NCBI GenBank assembly: GCA_944989445.1
Contig: CALYLW010001187.1
Location: 105,001-169,000, forward strand
Length of the DNA stretch: 64,000 nucleotides
Direction of reading: 5' to 3'
From: Ampullaceana balthica
Lineage: Eukaryota > Mollusca > Gastropoda > Lymnaeidae
Shown here: positions 47,801 through 60,280 of the stretch, piece by piece
Layout of the letters: each line of letters opens with the position of its first letter
Numbering within the stretch: position 1 is the first letter of the stretch
Translations under genes and position numbers: made by a program
The notes under the pieces: generated by a model
Databases searched by the model: none
What the model was told of the DNA's origin: nothing
The model's input: the letters and a program-made list of their open reading frames with translations, nothing else

Positions 47801-50800
47801 CTGTGTAATTACACTTTAAATATATACACTATACACTGTATATATTATTTGGACATTACAAAGAAGAAATTGTATTTATTTCCTAAAAATTGACTTCTGT
47901 AACTGTGTAACTCTCGAACGTGAAATCGCATAAAATCGTTTTAATGTAAATAAAGCTTAATTATAAACAAAACTTGCAAAGTACGTCACGCTATTTTTGA
48001 CCATTTCTGACCCCCCCCCTCCCCCATGTCAAAAACTGTCACAAATCTCGGGACCCCCACCCCCCATTAAGTACGTGACACTTTCGACAAAAAAAATTAA
48101 TTTACACCAAATTAAAATCTTTAATTTAATACTTAAATTACACTTCACTATTAAACTGTATTAAAATATAACATTTTCACTTAATTAAAAGTAGGGATGT
48201 ACCGGATTCAAAATTTTTAATTCCGTTTGGAGCTAAATTTTGCCGGATTTATGAAGTGAAATCCGTTTAGAGTCGGAATCAGATTTGTTAAAATGGCCGG
48301 ATTCCGGATTTGTCGGAGCCATAATGAATATGTATATAAATTAGGGATCTACCGGCCAGCCGGATTTATTAAGTGAAACCTGCCGCAGCCGAAGCCGCGG
48401 ACGGATTTTTAAAAATAGCCGGATTCCGGATTTGCCGGAGCTGGAGCCGAAATCCCTTTCAGCCTCATTTAAAAGAACTATAAGATTATTAAAATGACTT
48501 TAATAGTAGAATAGTTAATTGTCAACAGTTGTCACAGTAATTTAATGAAACAGTAACTCAATCTAGATCGAATTTGAAAACAAAAATTTCAAAAATTAGA
48601 CTTGAAAATTATATAATACACATCATTTATCTGCTACCTTTTCATTTACAATGGGTAGGGTCACGTTTTAGATAATATTCCGATTATGCAATCTATTGAC
48701 ACAGGATAAGAAGTAGATTAGCGAAACTTGACCTCAACCAGTGATTAAATAATAAAAAGGAAACAAAACAATCTGACTAAAAAAAAGACTAGATTGACAA
48801 AATATGTCACCAACTCTTGTGCTATATTTAATCTTTTTAGTATGGTCCTATGAATTATGTTTCATTCAAAAATATTCACTGGACATCATCTTACAGCGGT
48901 TAAGTGAAGTGTTCATCCATAGTTACGACTGACATCAATCTTTCACCATCATCGTTTCCTGGAAGGATAATTGAAGACAGATCAACTCGTCCTCATCTAG
49001 CCATTCAACAGCCTCTGTATGTGCATTTTCTCTTCTGGCAATAACTGCCATAGGTTCTCTTTGCCTTCTAGAAGCGATTCTAAAAAGGCGGATGCGTTTT
49101 ATCTGAGTTGCTTCTTGAACAGTTTGGGTGGGCACATTGTCCTGATCCCGAGCTCTGTGTTGTCCTATATGTTTCTTCAACATTGTTTGTGAGGCAAAAT
49201 ATGAGTGACATACTTTGCAAAGTCGATCAAATAAGCTGGTAATCATATGGTTGTACTTGAAAGCTCCTGTTGATCTTGGCATAATTTCATCAAATTTGAG
49301 AGTTTGTGCTACAAACAAGGAAGGAAATTTATCTGCTCTTTATTAAACTTTGAGTCCATCAACTGTTGATTGGGATTGGAGAAGAATAGAATCTTGAAAG
49401 TAAAACGTTGAAATATGAGCTTTGTGCTTTGTCGAAACATTTCATGTCCTGATATTTAACAATTTGAGTGAAATATTGGCTGGTGCGAACATGATTGTCA
49501 AACCATCCCTGATCCTTCGATATTGCTCCTGTTACATCCAATTCAGATTTATGAATACATTCAGGAGATACGCATTTCATGCTATTTTGACATAAAACTA
49601 TTTCTAATGTTTCACAAAATGTTTGAAAATTATTTTAAAATCTAATTAATTAAATTCTAATAAAAAAAATACAAATAAATTAGAAAAAAATAATTTAAAA
49701 AAATAAATATGTGACATCACACATGGCCTGATCCCCTCCCCCCCCCCGCCCCCGTCACAAAGTGTCACACTTTCTTACACCCCCTCCCCCCTCGGAGCGT
49801 GACGTACTTTATGGACGGCCCCAAAGTCAGAGATCTGGGGTTTTTTTGTGGGTTATTTTTGGCATTATATTTAACTATTTTAAAAACATATATTTATTTA
49901 TTTTAAATTGATAATAGTAAAGGATTTAATAAAAAGATAGACAGATCAGAAACAATATTAAAATGTTATATTTTTGTAGCTTTCTTTAGCACACATATTA
50001 TCCAAGCCCAAGGGTTGTATATTTTTTTCTGAAGATCTTATGGTTTTGAAATCATATCTACTAATTTAAAATATATGTTTTAAAAATAATTAATTACCCA
50101 CCTCTGAATATGAAACGACGACTTGCAAAAAGATGAATGTATGAAAGTAATGGACAACTCTTGGTCAATATTTTGAGAACATCTTCAGTCAGCATGCAAT
50201 AGTCGACATGAATGGAGCTGAGGTGATGAAATTTCTGAGAATAGTTTCAACAAAACAATTTTTTAAATAAGTTTAAAAGCTAAAGAACATTTCTGAAAAA
50301 TGTAATTATATTAACAGTTTACCTTTGTTTTTTTTTCTTTTTGCTTATAGAAACTTGAATATTAAGAATATTAATATTAGGAATATTCTTATATATTATG
50401 TTACTGGCAATGTGTGAAATCCAGTATTCTATAGAATGCCTACGCAATGTATAGAATGCATGATGGTTTCACGCAAAGTACAAAATTTGTAAAACTTTTG
50501 CATACTTTGCTTCGGCATTTTATAGAATGCCTAGGCATTCTATAGAATTCCGGATTTCTTTTAGTTTTAGGCAAAGTGTCAGAAGAGCAAACAAAAGCCT
50601 GTATTGATAATTACGTATTTTAAAGTGGAAGTATTCCTATATCATAAAATTCCATGTTTCGTGCGGTCATCGATAGCGATTGGTCCCTAAAACACATATG
50701 ACTCCTTCAGCCAATCATATTGAACACGTATTCGCGGAAGTTCAAAAAGAGTTATCTTAGGTGCAGTTTTTATTCCAAGACTTTATTTTGAGTTATTCGC

Positions 50801-53800
50801 GTTGTGATTTATAGTCAAAAGCTCTGTTTTTACGAGTTATTTATTATAACTATAATGAATAGTATTTTTGACGTGATACACAAGTATGACGGTCGAGACG
50901 GCTGTTGGAGGGGAGTTACAACATGCCACCGATCGGTGGCAGAACGTCCTTGGACGGGCTTTGTTGTTCGTACAAAATAAAACATGATATTTTAACGACA
51001 ACAGAGCTGCGATTGAAGTATTTGTTACTGCAGGTAAGACTGGAATGGCACTTATAATTGTACTATAATTAATACTCTTCTTTCACACACACACGCAAAC
51101 AATAACAAAAAAACACTTCATATTTTAGTACTTCTTTGGTCTTGCATATTAATATTTCACAAATTAGTCATGAATTGATGAATAATATGCAGATAATGTT
51201 TTTTCCGTTGAAAACAAGCAGAACACAACTGGAATAAGCTACTTTTTGCAGCAGGAAAGACTAGAATGGCATTTTGAATTGCACTTAATTTTCTTTTCCA
51301 CACAAACAAACCTAATAGTTTGGCATTTTGTCTTTCACATACAACCTAATAATCCTTGTCCGCTTCCTGTGGACTGAGAAGTAGCAGCAGATTGGAGAGC
51401 TATTTCATAGTCAGGAACATCTTCCGCTTTCATTTAATCTTTTGGACATATGCTGAATTCTAATCTGGCATATAGTTGCTTCAAGATTTCTTGTGCATTT
51501 CCAAGGCGGTAAAACTATTTTCTGTCATGCTCTATACAACTGCCAACAGATTTCGTAAGTCTCCCCAACCTTTGTAAATACCGTGAATCAGAACTCGAAT
51601 AGTGGATCTCAAAGGCGCTGGAGGAAATTACTTGTCAGAACCTCTATCCATTCTTTTGGCCTGCATTTCGAGGTTTGATCTCGATTCCATTTTATTTTTA
51701 AATCCCTTATATTTACTTCGAAATCGTGTGTGTCGTTCGTCGTTGGGCAGGCGGAAAAACAAAAGTAAAAAAATGACAAATTTTCTGTGATGCTATCGAA
51801 CTGACATTTTGCACATAGACTCGTGTCACCTAACAATGCATTGGATCAAAATTTCAGATCGACCAAATGTACTGTAATTAAATTAATGCATTTTTAGTTT
51901 ATCTCTATATAACTGTATGTAATTCAAAGTCGCCGTTTCTTATTGTTCGCTTTCAACGTGCCACTTGACTTCACGCAACCCATTGATGTCCACAACCCTC
52001 CCCATTCCCCCGATTTTAAAGCCAGGGCAGATCAGTTGGTTTCAGTCTGTAAATGTTTGTCGCGTGTTGCATATTATATTGAACATATCAATACTTTGAG
52101 TTCTGTTTCATATATAAGGGATTTATAGTCAAAAACTTTGTTTTTACGGGGTTGTTTAAGTGATAGCTTTCTCAAAAGTTGGCTGCCCACCAAAACTGCT
52201 TAATATTATACAGTCATTCCATGATGGTATGAAAGGCACGGAGCAGTATGACGGATCAACTTCCCCTCTATTTGATATCCTCAGTGGAGTCAAACAGGGC
52301 TGTCTCCTGGCCCCGACACTCTATGGCATCTGTTTTGCCTGTCAGTTGAGACTTGCCTTTGGAATAAACAGGAAGATACGAGAAACAGTCATTAGGGACA
52401 TGTTTTTTGCAGCTGATCTGCCATAGCTACTCACAATGAAACAGATTTGCAAAGCCTAATGGACCGCTTTGCCAAAGCCGCCAGCGACCTCGGCCTAACC
52501 ACAAGCCTCAAAAAGACTAACGTGTTGGCCCAGGATGCTGATACACCCAGTATCACCATCAATGGTTGCCAACTTGAGGCCGTGGATCACTTTACATACC
52601 TTGGCTCCAATGTCACAAACAACCTGTCCCTTGATCCCCAACTAGACATAAGGATCGGGAAGGCCTCCACAACTCTGGCCAGGCTCTCAAAAAGAGTCTG
52701 GAACAACAAAAAGCTTACCATCAGAACCAAAATTGCTGTTTACCGTGCATGTGTGCTAAGCACCCTCCTTTATGCCAGTGAATCCTGGACCCTATACTCC
52801 AGACAAGAAAGGAGATTGAGTGCTTTTCACATGCGCTGTCTCCGGCGCATCCTGGGAATCGCCTGGCTGGACCATGTCACCAACATTGAGGTGCTACAAA
52901 AGGCAAAATACGAAGTATGACATCTCTTCTACGCCAGCGTCGGCTCAGATGGTTGGGACATGTGCACAGAATGGAGGATGGCAGAATCCCAAAGGACATC
53001 CTCTATTCTGAGCTAGCCAAAGGAAAGAGGACTACAGGCCAGCCTCACCTCCGTTACAAAAATGTCTGCAAGAGAGACATCAAAGCTATTGTCATCGACA
53101 TTAATAGCTGGGAGGAACTCGTTGGGTCAGGTACAGAGGAGACAACCGTTGACTGACGGGCTAGAAGCAGGAGAAAGAGACCTGTGGCAGGTCGCAGACG
53201 CAGACCGCCAAAAGAGGAAAAAGAGAGCATATCAGCCAACCACAGGTGCTGACGTTCAGTGTCAGAAGTGCGGCAAAGGCTGCCATTCGCGAGTGGGCTG
53301 TACAGCCACAGCAGAAGGTGCAGGGCCATGCGCGAGGATCCCACAGAAGCACAGAAACTTCCGTCGTCTTACGAGATATAAGGAAGCCAACCAACAACTT
53401 TCTCAATATTGAAAATACACAAAATGCTAACCCAATAATCTTCCACTTCGTTGTTGTCATCGTATTTAGCGTAATGCCCACAGATGGCATGAACATTTCG
53501 GCTACACTGTCGACATGTATGAGCACCGCTGGTTTCTTTTAAGCAGACGCAGTTGGTAGTGGAAGAAGAAGGGTGTCCGATAACAACGGAAATGGAAGGC
53601 TCTTCGATAACCATAGCTTCCCCACTGCTTTGGTTTCTATCATCATGGATTGCATGGACATGCATGTCTTCTGCAGAAATCGCTGCCTCTTGCATTCCTT
53701 CATCTCTCTCTTCCGTCGCTTGTGTTGTTTGTACGCTCTGTATTATTTTTTTCGTGGCTTCTTCTGTTTCCACATCTTGTAAAACATCACCATGTAGGGA

Positions 53801-56800
53801 CGACGTTGTGAGGCCTACTTTAGCTCTGCAGCCAAAGAGAGCTTCGTATGGTGATATTTTAAATCCCAGAATGAAAAGCTCTTTTCTTCATGAGTTGGAC
53901 AAACCGTAGCCCCTCACTCCACATGGCCAATTTTTTCATTTGCATCCAAGCACACAGCATATTTTTGGATGTCCTGGTGAGCTCTTTCAACGTTTCCTTG
54001 GCTTTGTGAGTGGCGCGGCTTACCATGAACGATCTTCAAAGAATTGGGCCAGCACACCTTTAGGATGCTTACCACATTGTGTGCATTTCTCTGCCGTTAT
54101 CGGACTATAGAATCATTGGATCAAAAAGTAACGTAAATATGTCTACGAGCTGGTATGGTACTTCTTCCGCCCTCTTTGTCTTCACGGGCCTGAGAACCAC
54201 AAACATGGTGAGTTGATCTTGATACAGCAGTATATACTTGTATTTACCTTCAGGATGGGATTGAAATTCGATGAGATCAACCTGACACCGAGAGATGCAT
54301 TCTGAAAAAACAATTGGCTTGACCATAATGCATTTTTTACGCCTTTTTTATTCTTTTCTGACAAGGTTCACAAATGTTAATATACAGTTCAATATCATGA
54401 CGTGAAACGTTCTTGTATTTGGGTGAAAGTTATTTCAACATTTTGTCCCGTCCTCCATGACCAATGGCCAAATTGGCCTTATGAAGTACGTCAAATATCT
54501 CTGAATGGCACTCATCAATTCTTTAACAGGGTAGATCAACTTACTCTTATTTTCTACCATCATGACATCATAGTGTTTTACCTGCCAATAGTCCCGTGGT
54601 TTTTGCTTAATGGTGGTCTTAGCCTTTTTTACATTGTCCACTAATTTTGGTAACTACTTTCGGTAACTACTTTCGGTTTTTAAAAAAGACTGTTTATAGC
54701 AGCATTTGTTTTTAGTTATATTACTCATCGTAGAACCGTCGTTGCATGTAAACATCGCATGATTCCTGTCCTAGCACTACATTCTCTTCCGACATGGTCA
54801 CACTGCAATCCAAAGTGAAACGTTACGGGAGAACGTCTGTGGAATCTCAGCCGGATGATATGCACTGACTTCGTAAGAAGAATTTTAGCAATATTGTCTG
54901 TGAAGTGGTAGTGGAACCTCGTACCGGCTAAACGTTGTCTTACAATAACTTTTATCACTCAAAGACTTCGATTGCCATCATCAAACAACGACCAAAGCGC
55001 CACCGCAACATCAGTGGCGGGGAAAATAGTGGGGGTAGGCCAATTACATACTTTGTTGGACGAAAACTCGACATTCTATAGAATGCCTAGGCAATGTATG
55101 AAATAGCAATCATTTCATACACTGCCTAAAACCATCAGGGATTCTATACATTGCCTAAGCATTCTATAGAATGCATGAATTTCATTTATTGCCTGTAAAA
55201 TATATATATTATCAGGAGGATATTAAATACAATTTAAAAATCTCAGCAGTGCTAATGTTATTAAATATGTCTTGTAACTTGTAAAAAACAAAATTAACAA
55301 TTGTTTGTAGCATTTATTACTGATGTGACAATAACCTGCATTTCTGCTACGACTCCTTGCTCCCAGTATTCACGATAGGGATAATAAAAGAAGTCCCTTA
55401 GCGACATACTTGAAATGGTGTCTCCAAAGAGAGGTGTCAGAAATTCTAGAAATTCCAGACCTATTAGGGTCTCAAACTTTGCCCCTTCAATGAACAGTGT
55501 CTTTAAAATATTTAAAAGAAAACAGTATTTATATTGCTAATGATTACAAAAAAGTGGCCAACGGTATAACACTATAATAAATAAAATGTATCTAAGATAA
55601 ATATTCAGAATTCTGCGCTATACGTCATTAGGAGATGCTGTTATGCCTTTTTTCTCATATTTAGAAATATTTAAAAACAAATTTAAAATATGCATGGTGT
55701 TTAATAGTTTAAAAGTATTTAAATATTTTGGAATAAATAAAATGTGCTGACAAGTTCTCTGTCAAAATCCAAAAGATGGGGGAAGGGGGTGTCTTAGCAC
55801 CATTAAGTATTCAAATATGGTTAAATTTCGTAACTTGTGTGCATGGTTAGTCTATTAACGTTAGTAGAAGGATTAACGATTTAGTTGTGTTAAAAGGTAA
55901 CCAGAAATAAAACAAATAACAAATTGTAATAAATTTAACATGTAATTGTCTTAAATTAATGTAAGCGTACACAAATTGACACAAAAATAAATTTGTTAAT
56001 TTAAAAATGAAACATACTAAGTTTACAATTTCTTTTTGTATCTTCGTAAAACATTAAACAATTTATAATGCTTTAATTCCATAAATTATTATTATTAATT
56101 TTTATCAATCAGACACTCTTCTTTTATCGTCCTTAAATCACTATATTTGGATGACACATTACTTTGGGGAAAAAAAACATTGGAATAAAACACATAATTC
56201 ATATTGAAATACCCTGACAATGTTTTAGAAACAATGCACTCAAGACACTTCCTACAACTTATCAGCAGGAACTAATAACTGTACCTCAAGAGATTTCTGA
56301 CTCCTGATTAATCTTTTCAGCGCCTTTAAATCGTAGTTCTTTTCTTTCAATCCAATATTGAGATCGTAAATGTATAATCTCTTCAGTTTAGCCACATGGA
56401 AACGTTTAGAAAATTGTTGAAAGTCGCTGATATTTCTCCAGGCTGGATGGTTATAACTGTCCTCAAAAAGTATGACCACTTCTTCTAAATAAGTTGATAA
56501 CACATTGGCCAATTTTATTGCGTTGCAACCTAAGTGAAATATATTTAAAGATACATTTTCAATGAAATTAAGTGTTATCTTATCTTCTCCATACAGACGC
56601 TCCTTCTATGCAGAAGATAATTGCGTCCACAGACCATGACGGATGATCTGTTGGCAAGTGATGCAGCGTTTACAGGCCACGGCTATGAGGGTTCCACGCA
56701 TTACCCAGCCACCTAACTAGTGTTAGGTACCCATTCGGAGCTGGGTGACTCAGGGACGCCCTAGGCCCCGGGAACAAATCCTTGCCTTCACATGGATCCG

Positions 56801-58094
56801 AACCCGTGACCATCTCGACCACCTAGTCTCAAGTGTTGTCTGAATAATTCACCTCCGGGTTTTAGGGAACTGAAAGAAATAAATGTGGCTAATGATTTTA
56901 AGACGTTCTGAATTCTCGCATTAAAACAATGAATTATAGTGATTGTTAATACTTGATTTTATCAGAATATTTTATTTTAAGATTTTTAAAAGTGTTTATC
57001 ACCTCTGTTTAATTTATCATAAAATTAGTATATACAGGTGCTTTTGTAATAGTGATATTGCTGATACATTTACCAGGTATAATATCCAGAGCAAATTCTT
57101 TACTAAATCTGCTCTCAATTCTTTTCGTCCGTGAACAGAAACCAAATATCATTTTCCTCCAAAGTACTTGGTCATAGAAGCCTTTGTTCCATGATTTGCA
57201 CACCTTTATAGAGGGATACAATTTTTGTGAGCAGCCGTCGTGAGTCTTATAAGACGATCATTTTAGTATTGAATATCAATATAAGTGTATTGTGTAGGGT
57301 GATGGGGGTTTTAATATAATTGTTTTAGCATTAGTAAAAAACGTTTATCATAATAATTACAGTAATTTGAACCCTGAAAAGTATATGACACGTATAATTT
57401 AGAATTTTTAAAAAGGAGAAGAAATCGCTGAATTAATTAAAAACTAAACGGCATTAGAGAGGTGTGCTGTTATATTTCTTTGATAAAATGCCAATAATTT
57501 TTGTCAGTCTGTTTATGGCAGCAGTATAGTGTTAACGGGGTGATAAAGATATTAAAATTGTAAATGATTTATTCATTACATTTTATCTATAAAGCCATTG
57601 AAAAATTATGCAAATTTTATATCCAACTGTCTATTCATATGAATACATTCAGAGTTATTATCTTACATTCACCACCCTACAACAATTCAATAGATCATAA
57701 CACGTTTTAGTACCAGTCCATCCACAAGTCAATACACTGCCTTAAACTTCAATCCATCAGTAATTCGTATAATTGTACTCATGGTGTTTCTTAATGTGTT
57801 GTCGTAGACAATATCATAGAGCTTCTCTTACCCAGACGCCCCCTCCCCACCTATCAACTCAGTAATAGAAATGCACTGCTTGATAACTTGATTCATTACC
57901 TGTGCCATAGCGGATCTGTCAGCATTTTTGGCCACATTCATGTAGATTTCCCTCAAAACATGTGCCGGAAGATCTGGCCATGAAATAACTTGTTGTTGGT
58001 CAGGATTCACTTGGTAACAATCTATGGAAGTTGTCTGTTGTGGGTTGCGCTCGATTTGTGATGAGAGTTTCTGTCTTTTACTTGACCGTCTCAT
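44872..58094 (-). CDS. F-box/LRR gene C (FBXO39-like)
   Basis: Third paralogue and the best candidate for an intact one. Exons: 1 = 58094-57900, 2 = 57203-57074, 3 = about 56578-56285, 4 = 55500-55336, 5 = 50234-50102, 6 = 47455-47274 (one codon shorter than in A and B), 7 = 46433-46303, 8 = 44947-44872. Phases agree from exon 3 to 8: exon 5 ends phase 1, and exon 6 begins GT and ends GAG/GTAAGG; exon 7 ends CT and exon 8 adds A to complete Leu. The F-box reads SWPDLPAHVLREIYMNVAKN and continues as VCKSW...LWRKM. Exon 4 begins TLFIEGAKFE. Exon 6 contains LSPAMPVSKIKYVGCEYSS, shared with B. Likely role: Skp1-binding F-box protein with LRR-like substrate domain. A 4.8-kb Ginger-like transposon occupies intron 4, a zinc-finger element intron 5, and a SINE sits just upstream of exon 3. 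The exon 2/3 junction is not resolved. Confidence 0.74.
47977..49822 (-). mobile_element. DNA-transposon-like element with C2H2 ORF, intron 5 of gene C
   Basis: AAAGTACGTCACGCT stands at the left end (47978-47992) and its inverse complement AGCGTGACGTACTTT at the right, followed by ATGGACGGCCCC. C-rich blocks and GTCACA motifs lie next to both. Two minus-strand frames, 49580-49359 and 49318-48935, belong together across a frameshift: CVSPECIHKSELDVTGAIS, HVRTSQYFTQIVKY, then CKVCHSYFASQTMLKKHIGQ (C2H2 finger) and an acidic end. The protein looks like a repeated transposon-linked family, but I cannot name it. The left outer end lacks GGGGCCGTCC, so this copy is damaged. Confidence 0.55.
48190..48465. 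mobile_element. hAT-like MITE, possibly two tandem pieces
   Basis: Begins TAGGGATGTACCGGATTC and ends GCCGGAGCTGGAGCCGAAATCCC, with repeated GGCCGGATTCCGGATTTG. A second start TAGGGATCTACCGG at 48342 suggests two copies abutting. Confidence 0.5.
50551..51691. other. Inner part of the Ginger-like element without a recognised gene
   Basis: A stub of the TTAA-family 5' end (GATTTATAGTCAAAAGCTCT at about 50800) and mixed AT-rich sequence. No transposase part could be recognised here; if the element once had a second ORF, it is gone. Confidence 0.35.
51692..52160 (-). repeat. TTAA-family repeat I, single inverted copy
   Basis: Reads AAATCCCTTATATTTACTTC at the left and TATATAAGGGATTTATAGTC then ACTTTGTTTTTACGGGGTTG at the right, so it is the reverse of the 23076 unit with both ends intact. 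It is about 470 bp with the C/G block reduced. It shows that the element also inserts singly. Confidence 0.8.
52159..53405 (+). pseudogene. LINE fragment: RT palm to zinc finger
   Basis: Frames joined by frameshifts: KVGCPPKLLNIIQSFHDGMK and GVKQGCLLAPTLYGI (52160-52426), then FFAADLP where YADD is expected, so the active site is lost; DLQSLMDRFAKAASDLGLTT, FTYLGSNVTNN, RACVLSTLLYASESWTLYSR and HMRCLRRILGIAW (52447-52920); RQRRLRWLGHVHRMEDGRIP (52917-53156); and VQCQKCGKGCHSRVG with displaced HSRRC (53255-53320). Related to the LINE at 12640. Nested in the Ginger-like element, hence younger than it. Confidence 0.85.
53406..54650 (-). pseudogene. KRBA2/Ginger-like integrase transposase, decayed
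   Basis: From 54641 leftward: KPRDYWQVKHYDVMMVENKS and KLIYPVKELMSAIQRYL; INICEPCQK near 54385-54350, the CC half of an integrase zinc motif; CQVDLIEFQSHPEGKYKYIL with the first catalytic Asp (54290); SDNGRE with the second (54100); after a frameshift HGKPRHSQSQGNVERAHQDI with the Glu (54025-53965); SPYEALFGCRAKVGL (53850); then CVCLKETSGAHTCRQCSRNV and HAICG (53620-53545). The domain order matches vertebrate KRBA2-type domesticated integrases and Ginger-related transposases. A stop before SDNGRE and at least two frameshifts make it inactive. A LINE fragment abuts its 3' end. Confidence 0.8.
56625..56848 (-). repeat. tRNA-derived SINE, family 2, just upstream of exon 3 of gene C
   Basis: On the minus strand it opens GGTGGTCGAGATGGTCACGG with box B GGGTTCGGATCC, then CCCAGCTCCGAATGGGTACC, GAGGGAACC-like GTGGAACCCTCATAGCC, and ends GCATAGAAGGAGCG. 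Its best-preserved tRNA head identifies the family as tRNA-derived. It ends about 45 bp before the first sure codons of exon 3 and is missing in A and B. Confidence 0.8.
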
Positions 58095-58980
58095 TTTCAA
58101 ACACTGGTATACCTCTAAATCGGTTTAAAAGCAGCTATATTCTTATAATTAAAATATTGTGTTTACTATTTAGTTTAATGTTCAGAGACGATGCGAGCTG
58201 GTGACTCCAATAAAATCTTTTTGTGAATTCCCATTTTTATGTTAATGTTCATTAAGCGATTTAAAAAATAAGATTCTTGAGCCATTTATTTAAGATAAAA
58301 ATCAGTTAAAATAAAACATTATAATGTATTAATAATGTTTAATTTTTTATTTTAAATTTAGTTTTTTTATATTATAAATTTTCTTTTAAAATTTAGACAA
58401 CAAAATTGAAGAGTTTAACCTTTTTACGGGGAAAAAAAGAACTGCTAGAGGATAATTCATTAAAAAAGCTATTATATTTACTATTTCACAACCGTACTTT
58501 CAAAATAGATGCAAACGATACTTTAAGAAATGTGATAAGGTAAGCTAGATGAATTTGATAATATTACCCTGCTGTGTTGTCACTTGATAGTTATTTTTTA
58601 GAAGAATATCAATAACAAGCTTCAAGTACACAGATATTTTGACCGGAGAGAAACTTGCCTTTTATTATCTAGAATGATATAGAATAACAATTGTAACATT
58701 GGGATTGTAATTGTAATTGATGTTATTGAAAATTCAAACTAGTTTTAAATTTTTTATTGTTTATTCTAATCTTTTATTTCACACGAAATTTAAAAAAAAA
58801 TTCCCACCTCCTTCATTATAAAAAATAAATATTGCGTATCACAACTTAAAAATATTCTTTTATTAGCTTGTTCGAATTTTATGTCAAAATCCTAGTAATG
58901 CATTCAAATTTTCTGTAATGTTGACGTATTTGTTATATATTAATTTACTTGACAAACACAATTAATAAACATTAAATAAG
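58095..58980. other. 5' flank of gene C
   Basis: Holds the block TTCAGAGACGATGCGAGCTG (58185) shared with A and B, then AT-rich sequence. Uninterrupted here, so it shows the ancestral arrangement before the Penelope and LTR insertions in copy B. No TATA box can be named with confidence. Confidence 0.5.
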
Positions 58981-59210
58981 CATGCGCTCTCAACTAGAGT
59001 ACTAATGGTCACGGTTTAGAATCTTCGCTAAAACAGCGAGTCCACTCAGCTCCGAATAGGTACCTGACGCAAGTTTGTGAAACAAAAGCGGCTTGGAATG
59101 GAGTAGTCCCTCATAGCCATGGCCTGTGTTCACTGTGTCACTTGCCAATATGTCCTTATCAGAACGTAGGACGAAATGATCTACTGCATAGAAGGAGGGT
59201 CTATCATAAG
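58981..59210 (+). repeat. tRNA-derived SINE, family 2, in 5' flank of gene C
   Basis: TGCGCTCTCAACTAGAGTAC, GGTCACGGTTTAGAATC (box B region), CTCAGCTCCGAATAGGTACC, CTTGGAATGGAGTAG, TTATCAGAACGTAGGACG. Same position as in A and B. Confidence 0.7.
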
Positions 59211-59663
59211 TAACATATAAGACAAAAAATAAATAACATGTTTTTGGCAACATTGTACCTCATATTTGATGTAAAATAAGATTTACCCTACATAACAACG
59301 TTCATGTATGTAAATGTGTTTTATTTTGTCTTTCACAATTTTATTATAATGCTCTAAGTTTAATTCTATGCCAAAAACTGTTATGCTCATGTAAAATTAA
59401 TATGACGTTGGTAAACATAAAGTATAATGTCTATTGCAAATATGCTACATAAACACTACAGCATTTCAAAAACTTTTAGTCCATGGATGTATAATTTAAT
59501 CTTAAAGGTTAAAATTCGTTTTAATTATAAATAGTTAAGTTATTTATTTTTATATCATTTAGTGAATAATTTTTTTTAAAAATATATATTTATTTTAAAT
59601 ATGATCTTGCTTAATCTTTTCTCTTTTGACAATTTTTTTTCAGATTGTAATTTTCCATTTTTT

Positions 59664-59890
59664 ATTATTAAATCCTTTATATTAACTCGTGGTGTCTGCT
59701 TGAGGCATTGCCGAAAAAACTTTGGATCGATTTTTAACCAACTTCCCCGTATGCTGGCGAGCTGAAATTTTGCAGGCAGACTCGTGCCGATGATAAAATG
59801 ATCTATAAAAATTTCAGATCGATCGAATGTACTGTAATTAAATTAATGAATGTTTAAATTATCTTTATTTATCTCTATGTAACGTGTAAA
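59664..59890 (-). repeat. Truncated TTAA-family repeat (subfamily II), inverted
   Basis: AAATCCTTTATATTAACTCG marks the 3' end, followed by GATCGATTTTTAACC and the core GAGCTGAAATTTTG/AAATTTCAGATCGATCG. The 5' half is missing, replaced by the hAT MITE at 59907. Confidence 0.7.
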
Positions 59891-59906
59891 TTTTTGTGTT
59901 AGAGCA

Positions 59907-60105
59907 GTGGTCTCCAAACTACGACCCGCGGGCCAGATGCGGCCCGTGAGGTCCTCTCATCCGCCCCCTGGAGACCTTTTGATCTCCAAAAAAAAACAAC
60001 AACTATTTTTACCTGTAGATTACTTCAAAACTGTGTGTATTCGGCCCCCAAACTTCTGTTTGACACTTAATGCGGCCCTCTGGCAGAAAAGTTTGGAGAC
60101 CCCTG
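59907..60105. mobile_element. hAT-type MITE
   Basis: Inverted ends CAGTGGTCTCCAAACTACGA and AAGTTTGGAGACCCCTG, with GCGGGCCAGATGCGGCCC next to the left end and TGCGGCCCTCTGG near the right. Flanks TGTTAGAG and TTCTAGAG share six of eight bases, a worn target duplication. Confidence 0.85.
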
Positions 60106-60280
60106 TTCTAGAGTGTCGCGGTGTGTAATATATTGAACAACCTTTCCTGTCGTGCGGTTAGGTGTGTATTGTATTGACGATACTTTTTTTTTAAATATGC
60201 CGAACGGTGCGCATTTTTCACGAGACATAAGTAAAATTTTGTATTTTTGTATTGTCTTGCGTTGCGTATTATAATGAACA

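Larger units (their letters stand above)
50399..55200 (-). mobile_element. Ginger/KRBA2-like DNA transposon in intron 4 of gene C
   Basis: About 4.8 kb with long imperfect inverted ends (50399-50550 and 55068-55200). Each end contains GCATTCTATAGAATGC and CCTAGGCA palindromes; the outer tips are TGTTACTGGCAAT and, inverted, TTTTACAGGCAAT. TGTTA fits the TGTNR start reported for Ginger elements. The transposase gene lies on the minus strand at the right (54650-53400). Nested inside are a TTAA-family repeat (51692-52160) and a LINE fragment (52159-53405). Homology to introns 4 of A and B confirms that the whole block is extra in gene C. Confidence 0.7.

Noticed and set aside
53161..53526. 121-codon minus-strand frame overlapping the LINE end
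   Set aside because: Antisense of the zinc-finger part of the LINE; no similarity of its own.
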